Positions 39,873-50,855 are shown, counted from the first letter of the stretch. The stretch is DNA of 64,000 bases from Argyresthia goedartella (GCA_949825045.1 OX463829.1:30195715-30259714), one strand, 5' to 3'. Notes: generated by a model not told the origin, from the letters alone. Numbers and translations are program-made.

Positions 39873-40152
39873 GCCTGGCTGGTCACAAAATCCGTTTTGG
39901 GCGGACGAGGCTGCTGACAACGTCAGCATTTGGTCGGCGCCTCCTGCAACATCATCAGCGCCGCAGTCGCCGCGGAAAGCGGAACCGTCAACGTCCAAGA
40001 AGCCGGACGAAAAAAAGAAAACCGAGGCCCCCAAGAAGCGCAGAAGCAGGAAGACCTCGATGCAGGTCCCGCAGCTGGAACTTGCAAGCTCCGAGTCCGA
40101 TGAGGAGTTACCACCATCGCAGGCGATCAAACGAAAACGTCCAACATCAGAG
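39873..40152 (+). CDS. Candidate internal exon, unrecognised Ser/Lys-rich protein
   Basis: An open segment is flanked by TTATTGTTTTCAG and by GTAGGC. After one leading base it reads PGWSQNPFWADEAADN..., then a lysine/arginine-rich NLS-like block (KKPDEKKKTEAPKKRRSRK), then an acidic run (SSESDEE), ending PTSE with the codon complete. It looks like a spliced exon of a nuclear protein. I do not recognise the family. It may be a host gene or part of an unknown element. Upstream exons were not found. Confidence 0.45.
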
Positions 40153-40550
40153 GTAGGCGACCAATTATATTTGCTATCCATATCCGTCCTCTGTCCACCC
40201 TTCATGCATCCGCAGTATTCAATTGGTTCAACAGTCTCAGTTTTTCAGCCGCAGTGTTGTAAGATGTAGCTCCGCTCCACCTTAGAAAGGTGTAGTAAGC
40301 TAGATATTGCGGTCCTAAACACACACTAAAAACAAACCCAATAGCTAACAAACAAACAAGATACGAACTTCTTTCCAAATGTGTCTATCCTGTCGCTGAT
40401 AACTCGTAGCGCCAGAGATCTCGTAACGCATGCGCTTTTGTGGTTGGGGCGTAGCACGCGTGGTGTAGCAAGCAAAGCTGTTTATTTGCATTACAGTATA
40501 AAAAGCGTTAAATAGTATTACAATTTGTAATTTTTTTTTATATTTCTCAG

Positions 40551-40871
40551 ATGGAGCCAGCACATCAAAACTTGAAGCCTGTGAGAGCAGCCAACCTGCG
40601 CAGCTTTCTATCCCAGCGAGGAGCGCACGGCTACACAACTCAGCGTGATCCAACTCGCATCGGCCAATACTACTTCGAGCTACGCGTCTACAACAGCTTT
40701 GAGGTAGAACGCGAGCCAAGTGAAGATCGCTGGAAACGCGCGCTGGTTACACTTAAACTAGCCGCTGATACTGATACAGAAATCTGGCGTACCGTTTCAC
40801 GTGTGATACAGGCAGGAAAGGATGAATTTTCTAACATACAGCCTATTATGTACCCACATAACCCATTGTAG
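40551..40871 (+). CDS. Candidate last exon, unrecognised 106-residue protein
   Basis: It follows TTTTTTTATATTTCTCAG and is open to TAG at 40871. If spliced to 39873-40152 (398-bp intron) the frame continues in phase 0. Read alone it starts with ATG (MEPAHQNLKPVRAANL, RIGQYYFELRVYNSFEVE, WRTVSRVIQAGKDEF). AATAAAATATAATC follows the stop (~40908) and could be the poly(A) signal. No family was recognised. It sits ~330 bp before the Polinton polymerase on the same strand. Confidence 0.5.
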   Translation: MEPAHQNLKPVRAANLRSFLSQRGAHGYTTQRDPTRIGQYYFELRVYNSFEVEREPSEDRWKRALVTLKLAADTDTEIWRTVSRVIQAGKDEFSNIQPIMYPHNPL

Positions 40872-41205
40872 GCCTAAGATTATGTAACCACCCTATTGTA
40901 ACCATTAATAATAAAATATAATCATCTATTTACCTACTCTTTTATAATTTTATGTTTTTGTTGTTAAGTGCACATTTAATGGATTATTGTAAACATCGTA
41001 AGAATAAAATTGTATTTTTCTTCTTATTGCAGTGTTTTTCCTTACAGCTAATGGCATAAATCAGTTAAATGACACAAATGGCATAAATCAGTAAAATGAC
41101 ACAAATGGCATAAATCAGTCAAATGAAATAAATGTTACAAACAGTGACAAACAATTGTAATTTCCTGATTAAGTTACTAAAGTAGTTAGTTAAAAGTAAA
41201 TAATC
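40872..41205. other. Spacer with a 27-bp tandem repeat
   Basis: Three copies of a 27-bp unit (AATGGCATAAATCAGT plus a varying base, then AAATGACACA) begin at 41050, 41077 and 41104. This is the region where the left end of the Polinton is expected; no terminal inverted repeat could be identified. Confidence 0.6.
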
Positions 41206-44200
41206 ATGAAGGTTTGCAAGGAGTGTGATATTTATGTTTCTCATTTAGCGTCACATAAAAGATCTAACTAACTTACATAAATCTAACTGTTTGATTCAGT
41301 CACAATTCCCCAATGTACAAGCAATTTCTAGTGCGTTTAAATCCCGAATCATTAGCTATCGAGTCAATCCTATGACCGCAGAATTTGACGCAGAAATGTT
41401 TTTGAGAAGCATAGCTGCCACAGTTCTCCAACTTGTCAACGATTCTTTACACAAGTTTAAGGCTTTGAAAGTTAACTTTGAGCTCTTTGCATCTTATGTA
41501 TTACCGAAAGATGAGCGTAAATCAATGAAGTCGTTTAACACACAATTCTGTGTAGTATTCCAAAATACAGATTTACAGTCGTTTTATGAGCAATGCATAG
41601 ATACACTCATGACCAAATGTTCAGAGTTTGAACTTTCAGAATCAGGTTGGAGCTTAGACTCAATTAGTCATTTAGAGTTAAATACCAATCAATATAACCC
41701 TATGAGAGCAGGAACTTACATAAATTTACCGAAAAATATTCAAAATACCGAGGCCTGTTTGAACATAAAAAACAATGACAATTATTGTTTTTTGTACAGC
41801 GTTATGGCACATCTTTATCCTGTGAAAAGTAACTCAACCCGAGTGTCATCTTATCCTCATTTTAAAAGACATTTTGAATATTTCAAGTATGAAATTTCCT
41901 CCAAGCTTAGATGACATAAAACTGTTTGAGATGAAAAATGAAAGTATGTTAAATGTCTCTAAATGTTTATGGATTGGAAAAAAAGCAACATGTTACGGGG
42001 CCTTTATACAAAACGGCTAAGCGAAAGTTGCATCATGTTAATTTATTACTCCTGGAAAACAATGAAGTATTTCATTTCTGCTTGATAAAAAAATTTGAAA
42101 GACTCGTACACAAACAGCTTACTAAACACAAATGTAAGATATGTTTGTGTAAGGAGTGTTTCATTTACTTTGACTGTGAGCAAAAACTCGCAACTCATGA
42201 TTGCGCTAGGGTAAAAACTATTTTACCTGAACCGAATACAAAACTGAAATTTTCCAATGTTGAAAAAACTCAAAAAATACCAATTGTAATCTATGGTGAT
42301 TTTGAAAGTTTGCTCCGAGAATATTCTGATAGAAGTAAAAAACAATATGTACAAGATCTTCAAATTCATGAAGCATCATGTTTTGCGTACTGTATATATT
42401 GTGCGTCAACGCCAGAACTGAATGAGTACGTATCGTATCGGGGCCCAAATTGTAGCAAAAAGTTTGTGGAGTGTATCACTCGTGATGTGATGAAATTGTA
42501 CCCTTTAATATATTCTAACAAGGAAATGTTGCCACTAACTGAAACCGAGCGTCAATCGATTGAAAATGCGACAGTTTGTCACATCTGCAAGCTGGATTTT
42601 AAAAACGATGATACAATTGTAGCTGATCATGATCACTTCTCGGGAAAGTTACGCGGACCTGCTCATAATTTATGTAACCTCAATGCAAAGACTTGTCAGT
42701 TCATACCGATTGTATTTCACAATCTCTCTGGTTATGATTGTCACTTATTCATAACAGAATTAGCTATGGATTATTTAATTAGATTCATGGAAACGATACG
42801 AAGACTGTCAGTTACCAGACAAAAAATATTTTTTCAACAAACTTTCAGGTAAAAAAATATGAGTGAAGAAAACTATAATCATGCGCAAAAGGTTTGGCAG
42901 GTCTTTCAAATAAAAAATCTGGGAGAATATACGGATCTTTATCTAATGTGTGATGTATTATTGCTATGTGATGTTTTTGAAAAGTTTAGAGTGATAACCT
43001 GGATCCTTGCTACTATGTGTCATCTCCTTCACTTAGTTGGGATGCTATGTTGTTATTTACCAAAGTTGAATTGGATTTGATTTCTGATATTTAAATGTAT
43101 CAGATGTTAGAAAACGGTATACGGGGAGGACTTGCTCAATGCTCGTTAAGACACGCCAAAGCAAATAACGTGTATTTGAGTGATTACGATGACAATGTAC
43201 CAGATTCTTACTTAGTGTATATGGACTGTGTCAATCTATATGGTTTTGCAATGTTACAAAAACTTCCTACCAAAAATTTCCGCTTCTTAAAACATGATGA
43301 AATTGAAATGTTCAATTTAGAATCTATACCAGAGTGCAGTCAAAAGGTTATATTCTAGAAGTTGATATTGAATACCCTGTTAACATTCATGATGAACATT
43401 CGGATCTACCATTTGCGCCAGAAAAATATGCAGCACCAGGCAAAAGGAGTAAAAAACTCATAGCGAATCTACACAACAAGTATAAATACATCATACATTA
43501 TGTGCATTTGAAAGAGTGTCTGTTAAACGGGTTGAGACTTTTGAAAATACATAGAATTTTAACCTTTGAACAGGATAACTTTTTGAAACCCTATATAGAA
43601 TTAAATACAGATTTGCGTCAGAAAGCAACATCTGAAATCGAACGCGATTTTTTTTAAAAACAAAATAATAGAGTCTTTGGCAAAACTATTGAAAATAAAC
43701 GAAAGCAGGTTGACGTAAAACTTGTCAATGTTTGGAGAGATGTTCATAACCTAACTAATAAACTTTGTGGTGCGGAGAAATATATTAGCATGCCGAATTT
43801 TAAAAACTTAGCCGTTTTTTCCGAAAATTTGGTGGCATTTCAGTTACAAGAAACTAAACTTGTCTTAGACAGACCAATCTATATCGGGTTCAGTGTACTT
43901 GAAATAGCAAAGAGTCAGTTGTATAAATTCCCCTATTCTGTCATGAAAAATCTGTATGGTCAAGATCTTAAACTTTTCTATACAGACACGGACAGCCTGC
44001 TATATATTATAAAAACCCCCGATTTTTACAAAGATATGAAACGAAATATCCAATATTTTGACACGAGTAATTTTGAGATAGGAAATGTATATGATATAAA
44101 GCGAATATAAAAGTACCTGGATATTTCATTGGATTACGAGCTAAATTATATTGCATTAACACAGAAAAAAATCTATTAAAAAAGCAAAAGGTATAAAAAA

Positions 44201-44411
44201 ATCCGTTACCAAAAATCTTCAGATGGATAAATTCAAACATTGTTTGTATAATAACAAAGAATTAAGAGATGATATGTATATGATAAAATCTAAAAACCAC
44301 AAAGTCTTTACTAGGAAATTAAACAAATTAGTTTTAAGCAGAAACGATGACAAGATATTAATGAACAAAATTACAACTATACCTTGGGGTCATTATAGCA
44401 CTCCATTATGA
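41206..44411 (+). pseudogene. polB: Polinton protein-primed DNA polymerase B (multiply frameshifted)
   Basis: Conserved parts occur in order. N-terminus from ATG 41206 (KVCKECDIYVSHLASH). Pre-exonuclease region (INLPKNIQNTEACLNIKN, ~41735). Exo I (VIYGDFESL, ~42290). HNH-like CHICK...DHDHFSGKLRGPAHNLCN (~42570). Exo II (FHNLSGYDCHLFI). Exo III ([13 protein letters not shown], ~42930). Pol A (YMDCVNLYGF, ~43218). Pol B (NNRVFGKTIENKRK, ~43665). Pol C (FYTDTDSLLY, ~43978). The C-terminus ends at 44411. Frames change near 41275, 41920, 42850, 43010, 43350, 43655 and 44108, so it is inactive. Confidence 0.92.
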
Positions 44412-44836
44412 TTATCTCTAGAAAAAATATCTCAGATATGAATAAGATTGCTGTTTGTATTTTAATCAAGTGTGTATTACGATACGAGGATTATGTACCT
44501 ACAATACTTACTATCTTTATGTATTTATTAAGTGTGCTTATAAGCATTCATGTATTTACTCAACCTAACATTACTTTAATTTGATGATTAAATTAACAAT
44601 AGATAACTTATACGACTTTTTATTATTTTTCTTTAATAATGAATACCCTCCCCCCTATCCTGAAATAAAACAAGTTGCTAGTAGTATTGAGATAGGTATT
44701 TATTTCGCGGCATTGTATAAACTAAACATTGGTAAAATTAACAGCTATCATAACTTACACAGGTATACTTGCGATATAATTATATTATTATAGGTACTTA
44801 TAATTAAAAATAAATAACACCAACCATGTTTCTAAT
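44412..44836. other. Spacer after the polymerase
   Basis: A 70-codon AT-rich ORF (44581-44793) has no recognisable motif and is doubtful. No other gene was seen. Confidence 0.4.
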
Positions 44837-45259
44837 CTACTCCATATTACATAGCTTTTTTCCGATTTCCCTAATAAGATCCTCTGCTGATTCCATAACT
44901 TTATCATAGTTATCTTTAACTATATATTGGACAGATACGTAAGCGGTATCGTTATCATCGCTGACAAAATTCTTATGCTCTCTACCATTTAATTCATAGA
45001 TACTAATTTTGATGAGATATTTTCCACTTTTTGAACTAGTATGACGCATAACATATTCTGTCGTTGATGGTATTAATGATGAAGAAAACTTTCTCTTTTT
45101 AGCCGCTTTCTTTAAAAGAGTAGCACCATGATCAGGACTTTGCTGCAAATCATTTTCCTCTGTTTTTGATAAATATTGATCCAGTTCGTGATAGTAAAAT
45201 GGATTTGACATTGGAACAGCATCGTCAATATTTGTAAAGTTCGCCATGCTCTGTAACAA
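44837..45259 (-). CDS. Unrecognised 140-residue ORF on the opposite strand of the Polinton
   Basis: The uninterrupted ORF probably starts at the second Met (MANFTNIDDAVPMSN). It has a proline/serine-containing start, a short basic patch (KKAAKKRKF, possible nuclear signal) and a mixed alpha/beta C-terminal half (GKYLIKISIYELNGREHKNF, YVSVQYIVKDNYDKVMES). No transmembrane segment was seen. It is the only Polinton-interval gene on the minus strand. I do not know the family; an accessory or DNA-binding protein is conceivable but not shown. Confidence 0.55.
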   Translation of the reverse strand: MLQSMANFTNIDDAVPMSNPFYYHELDQYLSKTEENDLQQSPDHGATLLKKAAKKRKFSSSLIPSTTEYVMRHTSSKSGKYLIKISIYELNGREHKNFVSDDNDTAYVSVQYIVKDNYDKVMESAEDLIREIGKKLCNME

Positions 45260-45612
45260 AAATGCGTTATATAAGTAGGCATATAAAACGTAAAAATATA
45301 ATAAGAGTTTTGGGAGTACTTATCTCACTGTTACTAAAGCGAAGTATTTATATGCAGGCCTCACTTACAATCACTAGAAACATGTTTTTCTTTTTAATTA
45401 AAATCGAGTTTAGTGAAAATAAAAACAAAAAATCTTACCATATATTTCGATCGACGATAAACACCAACAGAACTGAACAAAACTTGTCGAACTGAAGTCT
45501 TATATTTCTGAAACCTTTTCTTTTATACAAAATTTTATGCATAGTATTTCATTTCTTTTAATGATTTTTATATATTTAATTAAATAAACAATCACTTTCT
45601 TCAGAATACATT
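45260..45612. other. Divergent spacer between the minus-strand ORF and the ATPase
   Basis: About 350 bp lies between two divergently oriented ORFs and would have to hold both promoters. It is AT-rich, with no clear element picked out. A 77-codon ORF at 45262-45495 has no recognised motif. Confidence 0.4.
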
Positions 45613-46299
45613 ATGAAGTTGGTAAGGCAAGCCGTGTCACTGGAAGTGAGCAATATAGATTGCGGAGATACAAAAAACTGCAACAGGCATAGTGAATTGC
45701 TACCTAACACTATTCGCTGTATAATATGTGGGCCCTCAAATTACGGTAAAACGAATATCATGCTCATTTTATTATTGCATAAAAACGGGCTCAAGTTTCA
45801 AAACGTGTATCTTTATTCAAAAACAACTTTTCAGCCAAAGTATCGTTTCTTAAAAGAAATATTTGAAGTAACTCCAGAAGTTGATATGTTTATATTTGAA
45901 AATGGTGAAGATGTCATTTCACCACAAGATGCGAAAAATTCGATATATATCTTCGATGACGTAACATGTGAAAACCAAGTAAATATTCGGAATTATTTTT
46001 CTATGGGAAGACATAAACAAATTGACTGTTTCTATCTTTCTCAAACTTATTCCAAAATACCCAAACAACTAATTCAAGATAATGTAAATTTAATTGTGGC
46101 ATTTAAACAAGACGACATTAATTTAAAACATATTTATGATGAGCATGTCGGCACTGATATGGATTGGTTAAAATTTAAACTTCTTTGTTCAAATATCTGG
46201 AGAGAACCGCATATGTTTTTGTTAATCAATAAAGATTGTGAAATTAATAATGGTAGGTACAGAAAATCATTTGACATATATATGAAATTTGATGAATAA
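45613..46299 (+). CDS. Polinton packaging ATPase (A32/FtsK-HerA type), intact
   Basis: The ORF is 228 residues. A P-loop GPSNYGKTN is at ~residues 40-48. Walker B is IYIFDDV (~115-121). Downstream are GRHKQIDCFYLSQTYSKIP, resembling sensor and arginine-finger segments, and KQDDINLKHIYDEH. Length and motifs fit the Polinton genome-packaging ATPase related to poxvirus A32. No breaks are seen, in contrast with most neighbouring genes. The stop overlaps the next ATG (ATGAATAA, 46292-46299). Confidence 0.93.
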   Translation: MKLVRQAVSLEVSNIDCGDTKNCNRHSELLPNTIRCIICGPSNYGKTNIMLILLLHKNGLKFQNVYLYSKTTFQPKYRFLKEIFEVTPEVDMFIFENGEDVISPQDAKNSIYIFDDVTCENQVNIRNYFSMGRHKQIDCFYLSQTYSKIPKQLIQDNVNLIVAFKQDDINLKHIYDEHVGTDMDWLKFKLLCSNIWREPHMFLLINKDCEINNGRYRKSFDIYMKFDE

Positions 46300-47340
46300 A
46301 AGTGAATTCACTTTTATTCATCAAAGCAATCATAATGAAGCACGCATTGTGATACCACCTTTCGAAGGCTTAACAACATATTTCATATCTCTTTTAAAAA
46401 CGGAGGACGCAATTATGGAAACAAAAATAAAAAATCAGTTAATAAAGTCAGCTAGAACTATAAGAAATAAAGAAAAACGGTTGAGGAAAGAGGAACAAGA
46501 CTTTGAAATTAGACAGCGAAAATAATTTCAGATCCGTTGAACTCATTAAGGGCATTAAAACACCACAAAGATAAATCAAACTTAGTTATTTCATGTGAGG
46601 GTAATGATGATGATGATGATGAAGATGATGATGATGATGATTATGATAATGATTATGATGAACGTCAAAATTCATTTACTTCTTCAATCTATGAGGACAC
46701 TGAAGCAGGAAAAGTTTAAAAAATTGAAGGTGAAATTCAAGAAGATAAGTTACCGTCACATCACATAACAGAAAAAAGTAACTCACCATTGTTAGAAACA
46801 ACAAATGAGTATAGAAATCTAAATGTGCCTTTCGGAATACGCTGTGAAAATAAAAAGTTAATGATTGGAAATAAAAATGTTATGATATCAGATTCAAATC
46901 GAATTGGTTCACACCCATTCATCAAAATAGATGATGAAAAATTTGAAATGACTTCAGGATTAAAAGAATTGTTGTTTCAGAGCAAACCTGATTTAAAAAT
47001 TGTATCTGAAAGGGATAAATTAATGTATAAAGATAATTTAAATCTTACTAGTGCTCATAAGAGAGATTTTGATACATTAAATCAAATTAAGGGTGATATA
47101 GGAATGAAATACTGTAAATTAATTTGACCGCTATTTTTGAAAGAAAGCAAGGGGGGCAGTTTGCCTGTTTTAAAACAACATAACAATAACACAGACTTTG
47201 TTTATTGGGATGACCCGAATGAGTTGATTGAAAGATTAAAACTTTTAATAGCCTTAAAATATGCTGGTATTAACAGCCACGATAATGAAATTATATCAAT
47301 TATTGAAGAACTAAAGGAGTCGGGTAAAATAAAAGAGTAA
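46292..47340 (+). pseudogene. Conserved Polinton accessory protein, broken into pieces
   Basis: Segments in order: a basic helical N-terminus (MNKSEFTFIHQ..., KNKEKRLRKEEQDFEIRQR, to the stop at 46525). Then an aspartate-rich tract encoded by a GAT/GAC repeat (~46604-46660). Then a region with IRCENKKLMIGNKNVMISDS and SGLKELLFQSKPDL (46789-47127). Then VYWDDPNELIERLKLLIALKYAG with IISIIEELKESGKI (to 47340). This order matches a conserved Maverick protein of unknown function. At least three stops or frameshifts separate the parts. Confidence 0.7.
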
Positions 47341-47386
47341 ATATAAAGCACTTTTTCTTTAATTTGCCTCAGTTTATTTCATACCG

Positions 47387-47671
47387 TTGAACATGAATGT
47401 CATTAAATTCGGTCATCATGTGCATAAAATACAAAGCGGTAATACACCTACCCTAGAAAGTATTTTTGATGGTCAGCAGAAAATTATAAAGCGTATTGGA
47501 ACACCCATTGACCCAAATGATTGTGCTAATAAGGAATATATTGATAAATTCGTAGAGCAACTGTCGAAAAAAATAAAATCTCTAAATGAATTAGTGGTGC
47601 AATTGAGTAATGATATAACGAGTATAATCAAGAAAATTTATTGCCTAGGCGATAAAATTAAAAGAAAATGA
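47387..47671 (+). CDS. Small coiled-coil, fibre-like Polinton protein
   Basis: The intact 94-residue ORF contains PIDPNDCANKEYIDKFVEQL, which resembles the 'D..NKxYVD' segment that precedes trimeric coiled coils in fibre-type proteins. A heptad-rich C-terminal helix follows (KKIKSLNELVVQLSNDITSIIKK). Its last codon overlaps the integrase start (ATGA, 47668-47671). A role in virion structure is inference. Confidence 0.6.
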   Translation: MNMNVIKFGHHVHKIQSGNTPTLESIFDGQQKIIKRIGTPIDPNDCANKEYIDKFVEQLSKKIKSLNELVVQLSNDITSIIKKIYCLGDKIKRK

Positions 47672-48594
47672 GCAAAGAAAGTGTAGTTAATGAAATACAT
47701 AGAGGCGCAAGAAAAAACTATCCCCGCCGACATGTTGTTCTAAAAGATATCGATGATTTGTGGCAGGCAGACTTAATAGATAAGCAAACTTATAAGAATG
47801 AAAACTTGCAAAATAAATACATTTTGACTATTATAGACACATTCTCCAAATATGCATGGGGTTTTCCTCTCAGATCCAAATATAAACAAGTTGTTACAGA
47901 TGCATTTAAATCATTACTGGAAAAAGGTCGTGTGCCTAAGAATTTACAGACAGATTTAGGAACAGAGTTTTATAATTCTGATTTTCAACAACTAATAAAA
48001 AATATAATATAAACCACTACTCCACATATTCTACTAAAAGAGCGTCTATAGTAGAAAGACTTATCAGGACGCTGAAAAATAAGTTATATAAATTATTCAG
48101 CTTACAAGGTAACTACTAATGGTGTGATAGTGCGCTTGTATATAGTACGAAAATATAATTCCACATATCATAGAACAATTGGTGCAATGCCGAATGACGT
48201 CAATCACGAAAACAAAGATTTTTTTCTGAAAAGGTATAGAACAATGCACTCAACGAAACATAGAGACAAATATCGTAAATTTAGAGTTGGTGATTTTGTT
48301 CGTATAAGCAAATATAAAGGAGTGTTTGCAAAAGGATATACCCCCAATTGGTCAACCGAAATCTTCAAAATTGATAAAGTACAAAATACAAATCCTGTCA
48401 CATACCTTTTAAAGGACACTAAGTAGCGACCAATACTAGGAGCTTTCTATGCGCAAGAAATTCAAAAAACCATGCATCCTAATATTTATTTGATAGAAAA
48501 GGTTTTGAAAAAAAAAGGAAATAACTTATTTGTTAAATGGCTAGGTTTGTCTGCAGAGGAAAACAGTTATATTAAGAAGAAGAATCTTTTATAA
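47668..48594 (+). pseudogene. int: Polinton integrase with chromodomain (frameshift and stops)
   Basis: The first part (47668-48012) has the DDE core with WQADLID, the conserved IIDTFSKYAWGFPL and QTDLGTEFYNSDF. A frameshift at ~48008 separates the final acidic motif region (SIVERLIRTLKNKLYK, ~48042). The C-terminal part (from ~48124: NSTYHRTIGAMPNDV, FRVGDFVRISKYK) is cut by a TAG at 48424-48426. It continues into a chromodomain-like end (YLIEKVLKKKG, LFVKWLG) to 48594. It is retroviral-type in fold and performs element integration when intact. Confidence 0.88.
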
Positions 48595-48696
48595 ATGCTA
48601 ATTACCTAAATAAATTACTAGTCCTTATTCAAACGTGAGCTAGAACGGTTATACATTTGTTTTCATTATTTTATTATGATACATATTTATTAAATA

Positions 48697-49171
48697 ATGG
48701 CTAAAAACCTTTCATCAAATAAAAAACAATTACAAACAGCAAAAAAAAGGGAATTTAGTTAAAACTAATTTAAAAAAAACCTTTCACAATATTGTATCCC
48801 GAACAAAAAAACGCATTAATAAGCTTAAACCAAAATGTAAAAAAGCTGCTATCGATTTGGCTATTGTAGCTGCAAAAGAATTAGCAAAAGAATTCCCTAT
48901 TCAAGTACCGCGAGTAATACCTGTACCAAAAACCGGAGGATTTTTACCATTAATTCCAATATTTGCGGGATTATCTGCAGCTGGTAGCTTAGCAGGTGGC
49001 GCTGCTGGTATAGCTAAAGCTATTAGTGCTGTTAAAGAAGCCAAGAAAAGATTGCAAGAATTAAAACGACATAATGAAAAAATTGAGTCGTTATGTATAG
49101 GAAAAGGATTGCATGTAAAACCTCATGCCGATGGTTTGGGAATATTTAAAATTTTAAAGGCAAAAAACTAA
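48697..49171 (+). pseudogene. Polinton pX-like protein (frame-broken start)
   Basis: From ATG 48697 (MAKNLSSNKKQLQ) the frame breaks within ~50 bases. The rest is open and contains KKAAIDLAIVAAKELAKEF, RVIPVPKTGGFLPLI, the Gly/Ala-rich AGLSAAGSLAGGAAGIAKAI, KRHNEKIE and GKGLHVKP. This is the characteristic layout of the Polinton pX protein, a small basic/hydrophobic virion protein. Confidence 0.8.
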
Positions 49172-49176
49172 ATCGG

Positions 49177-49510
49177 CGGCTACCTAATCGAGCCCTAACT
49201 AATTTTGATATTTTAAAGCACACGAAAAACGTCCCTTTCTTTCGAGGAGTCTTTATGAGAAATGAATTGCCTAAGAATCCATGGAAAAAAGAGTGCGGTA
49301 TTATAAATTTAGATAGTTCTCAAAATAATGGTACTCATTGGGTGGCCTACGCAAATTTTAATAGTTATGTTGAATACTTCGATAGCTTTGGTGATTTGAA
49401 ACCACCAAAAGAATTTGTGAAATATATTGGAGATGACATAAAATACAATTATGAAATTTTTTTTTTAAAATAATCCATACAACTGTGGCCATCTTTGTAT
49501 CAAGTTTTAA
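49177..49510 (+). pseudogene. pro: Polinton adenain-like cysteine protease (frameshift)
   Basis: The frame from 49177 reads LTNFDILKHTKNVPFFRGVF before the ATG at 49255. It continues with CGIINLDSSQNNGTHWVAY (catalytic His) and YFDSFGDLKPP (acidic residue). It then shifts in a T9 homopolymer (49458-49467). The catalytic Cys motif PYNCGHLCIKF lies in the next frame, ending at TAA 49510. No ATG begins the upstream part, so the start is also damaged. The family matures capsid proteins. Confidence 0.88.
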
Positions 49511-49576
49511 ACCATTTTTGGCGCGATAATGTAAATAAATAGCATACCTACTAAAATTCGAGCTCAGTCAATCACT

Positions 49577-50254
49577 ATGTCTTATACATTAACAATCACC
49601 GGAAATAGATCAATTATAGAATCAAATTATGTACCCCCTTTGATTTTAGACAGTCAATATGAATGTGGTCTACTCTATTTCACCGCTTTCAATACTATAC
49701 CAAACAAAAATGAAGATCAAAATTTGTTTATTTATGGACCAAGGAAAACCCAAATAAAAATTCCCAGCGGTGTGTACGATTTACAAGATTTGTGTGAGTT
49801 CATTCAAGAAAGAATAAATGATTGTCAACTAAAAATAAAAGCGAATAATTACACATTGACATGCTCTATTTATAGTAGTAAAACTATTTATTTTGATGCA
49901 GAAAATAGCGTGGGACCGTTACTTGGTTTTTCAAAAGTAGTGTAAAAAGCAAATAAATGGCATGTGTCGACACAACCTGTAAACATTCTACCAGTGACTG
50001 TCATAAGGATTGAATGTGATCTTGTGCAGGGTTCCTACACAACCGGACTCCCTACTCATGTAATTCATGAATTTGTACCAAACGTTCCTCCGAGTCATAG
50101 ATTTGTGGAAACACCAAGGAACATTATTTATTTTCCTGTTAAAAACAACATAATTTCTTCAATCACAATTAAAATCTTGGATTTAAACGGAAAACTTATT
50201 GATTTTAGAGGCGAGGATTTACAAATGTGTCTCCATTTAAGAAAAACAAAATGA
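49577..50254 (+). pseudogene. Polinton penton (minor capsid) protein with one internal stop
   Basis: One frame runs from ATG 49577 to TGA 50254, with a single TAA at 49943-49945. Conserved parts are SNYVPPLILDSQYECGLL, NLFIYG, IPSGVYDLQDLCEFI, GPLLGF. After the stop come VTVIRIECDLVQGSYTTG, HVIHEF, RNIIYFPV and SITIKILD. It fits the single-jelly-roll penton of Polintons. A one-base change could account for the stop. Confidence 0.88.
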
Positions 50255-50433
50255 TTGTATTTAATAATAATAATAATAATAATGAGATTGTTGAATATAA
50301 AAGATGGTGAAAAGAAATCCAGAAGACTAATGCTAAACCTGCTGTAAGGCAAACTAGACGTGTCATACAAAAAACCAAGAAAGTAAACAGAAATAATCAA
50401 AAATTCCTTAGAGCACTTGGCTTTAAAATATGA
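50251..50433 (+). pseudogene. Small basic Polinton protein with one internal stop
   Basis: ATG 50251 overlaps the penton stop (ATGA) and TGA 50431-50433 overlaps the capsid start (ATGA). It begins with an Asn run encoded by (AAT)7, has one in-frame TGA at 50308-50310, and then a Lys/Arg-rich part (PAVRQTRRVIQKTKK) ending NQKFLRALGFKI. It could be a nucleic-acid-binding core-type protein, which is inference. Confidence 0.7.
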
Positions 50434-50855
50434 GTATTCTTCAGATAAATCAATCTCCTCAGTATGATAATTCCATTGAAAGTTATGAGATTCATACTTA
50501 TAATCCATACAACTATAGTTTTAATGAGAATGATGAGATACGCATTCCAATTCATCAACAAGATATTTACATTCTGCCTTCAGCTAGCACGATTTACATC
50601 GAAGGGGCTGTTTATATTTCTAACAAAGATGCCGCAGGCAAAGTTCAAAAAAAGACTGTTGATTTTACAAACAACGCAACGTCATTCCTTTTCCAAGATA
50701 TAAGATATGAAATAAATGGTGTTGAAATTGATCGCATTAGAAATGTAGGCATTACCACAACAATAAAATCATACATTTCAATGAATAGTGGAGAGAGCAA
50801 AGCGGCTGAAATATGGGGATGGAGTACTGAAGGATTCAAAAATCATAATGGAATG
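50430..50855 (+). pseudogene. mcp: Polinton major capsid protein, 5' part, cut by BEL-B
   Basis: The N-terminal part of the double-jelly-roll capsid protein (QYDNSIESYEIHTYNPY, IPIHQQDIYILPSASTIYIEG, LFQDIRYEINGVEIDRIRN). It is open up to GAATG at 50851-50855, where the BEL-B LTR begins. Codons after this point come from the LTR. The gene resumes at 63223. Confidence 0.92.

Noticed and set aside
39843..40205. Minus-strand 120-codon ORF with a Ser-rich, hydrophobic stretch
   Set aside because: It is antisense to the better supported candidate exon with splice borders on the plus strand.
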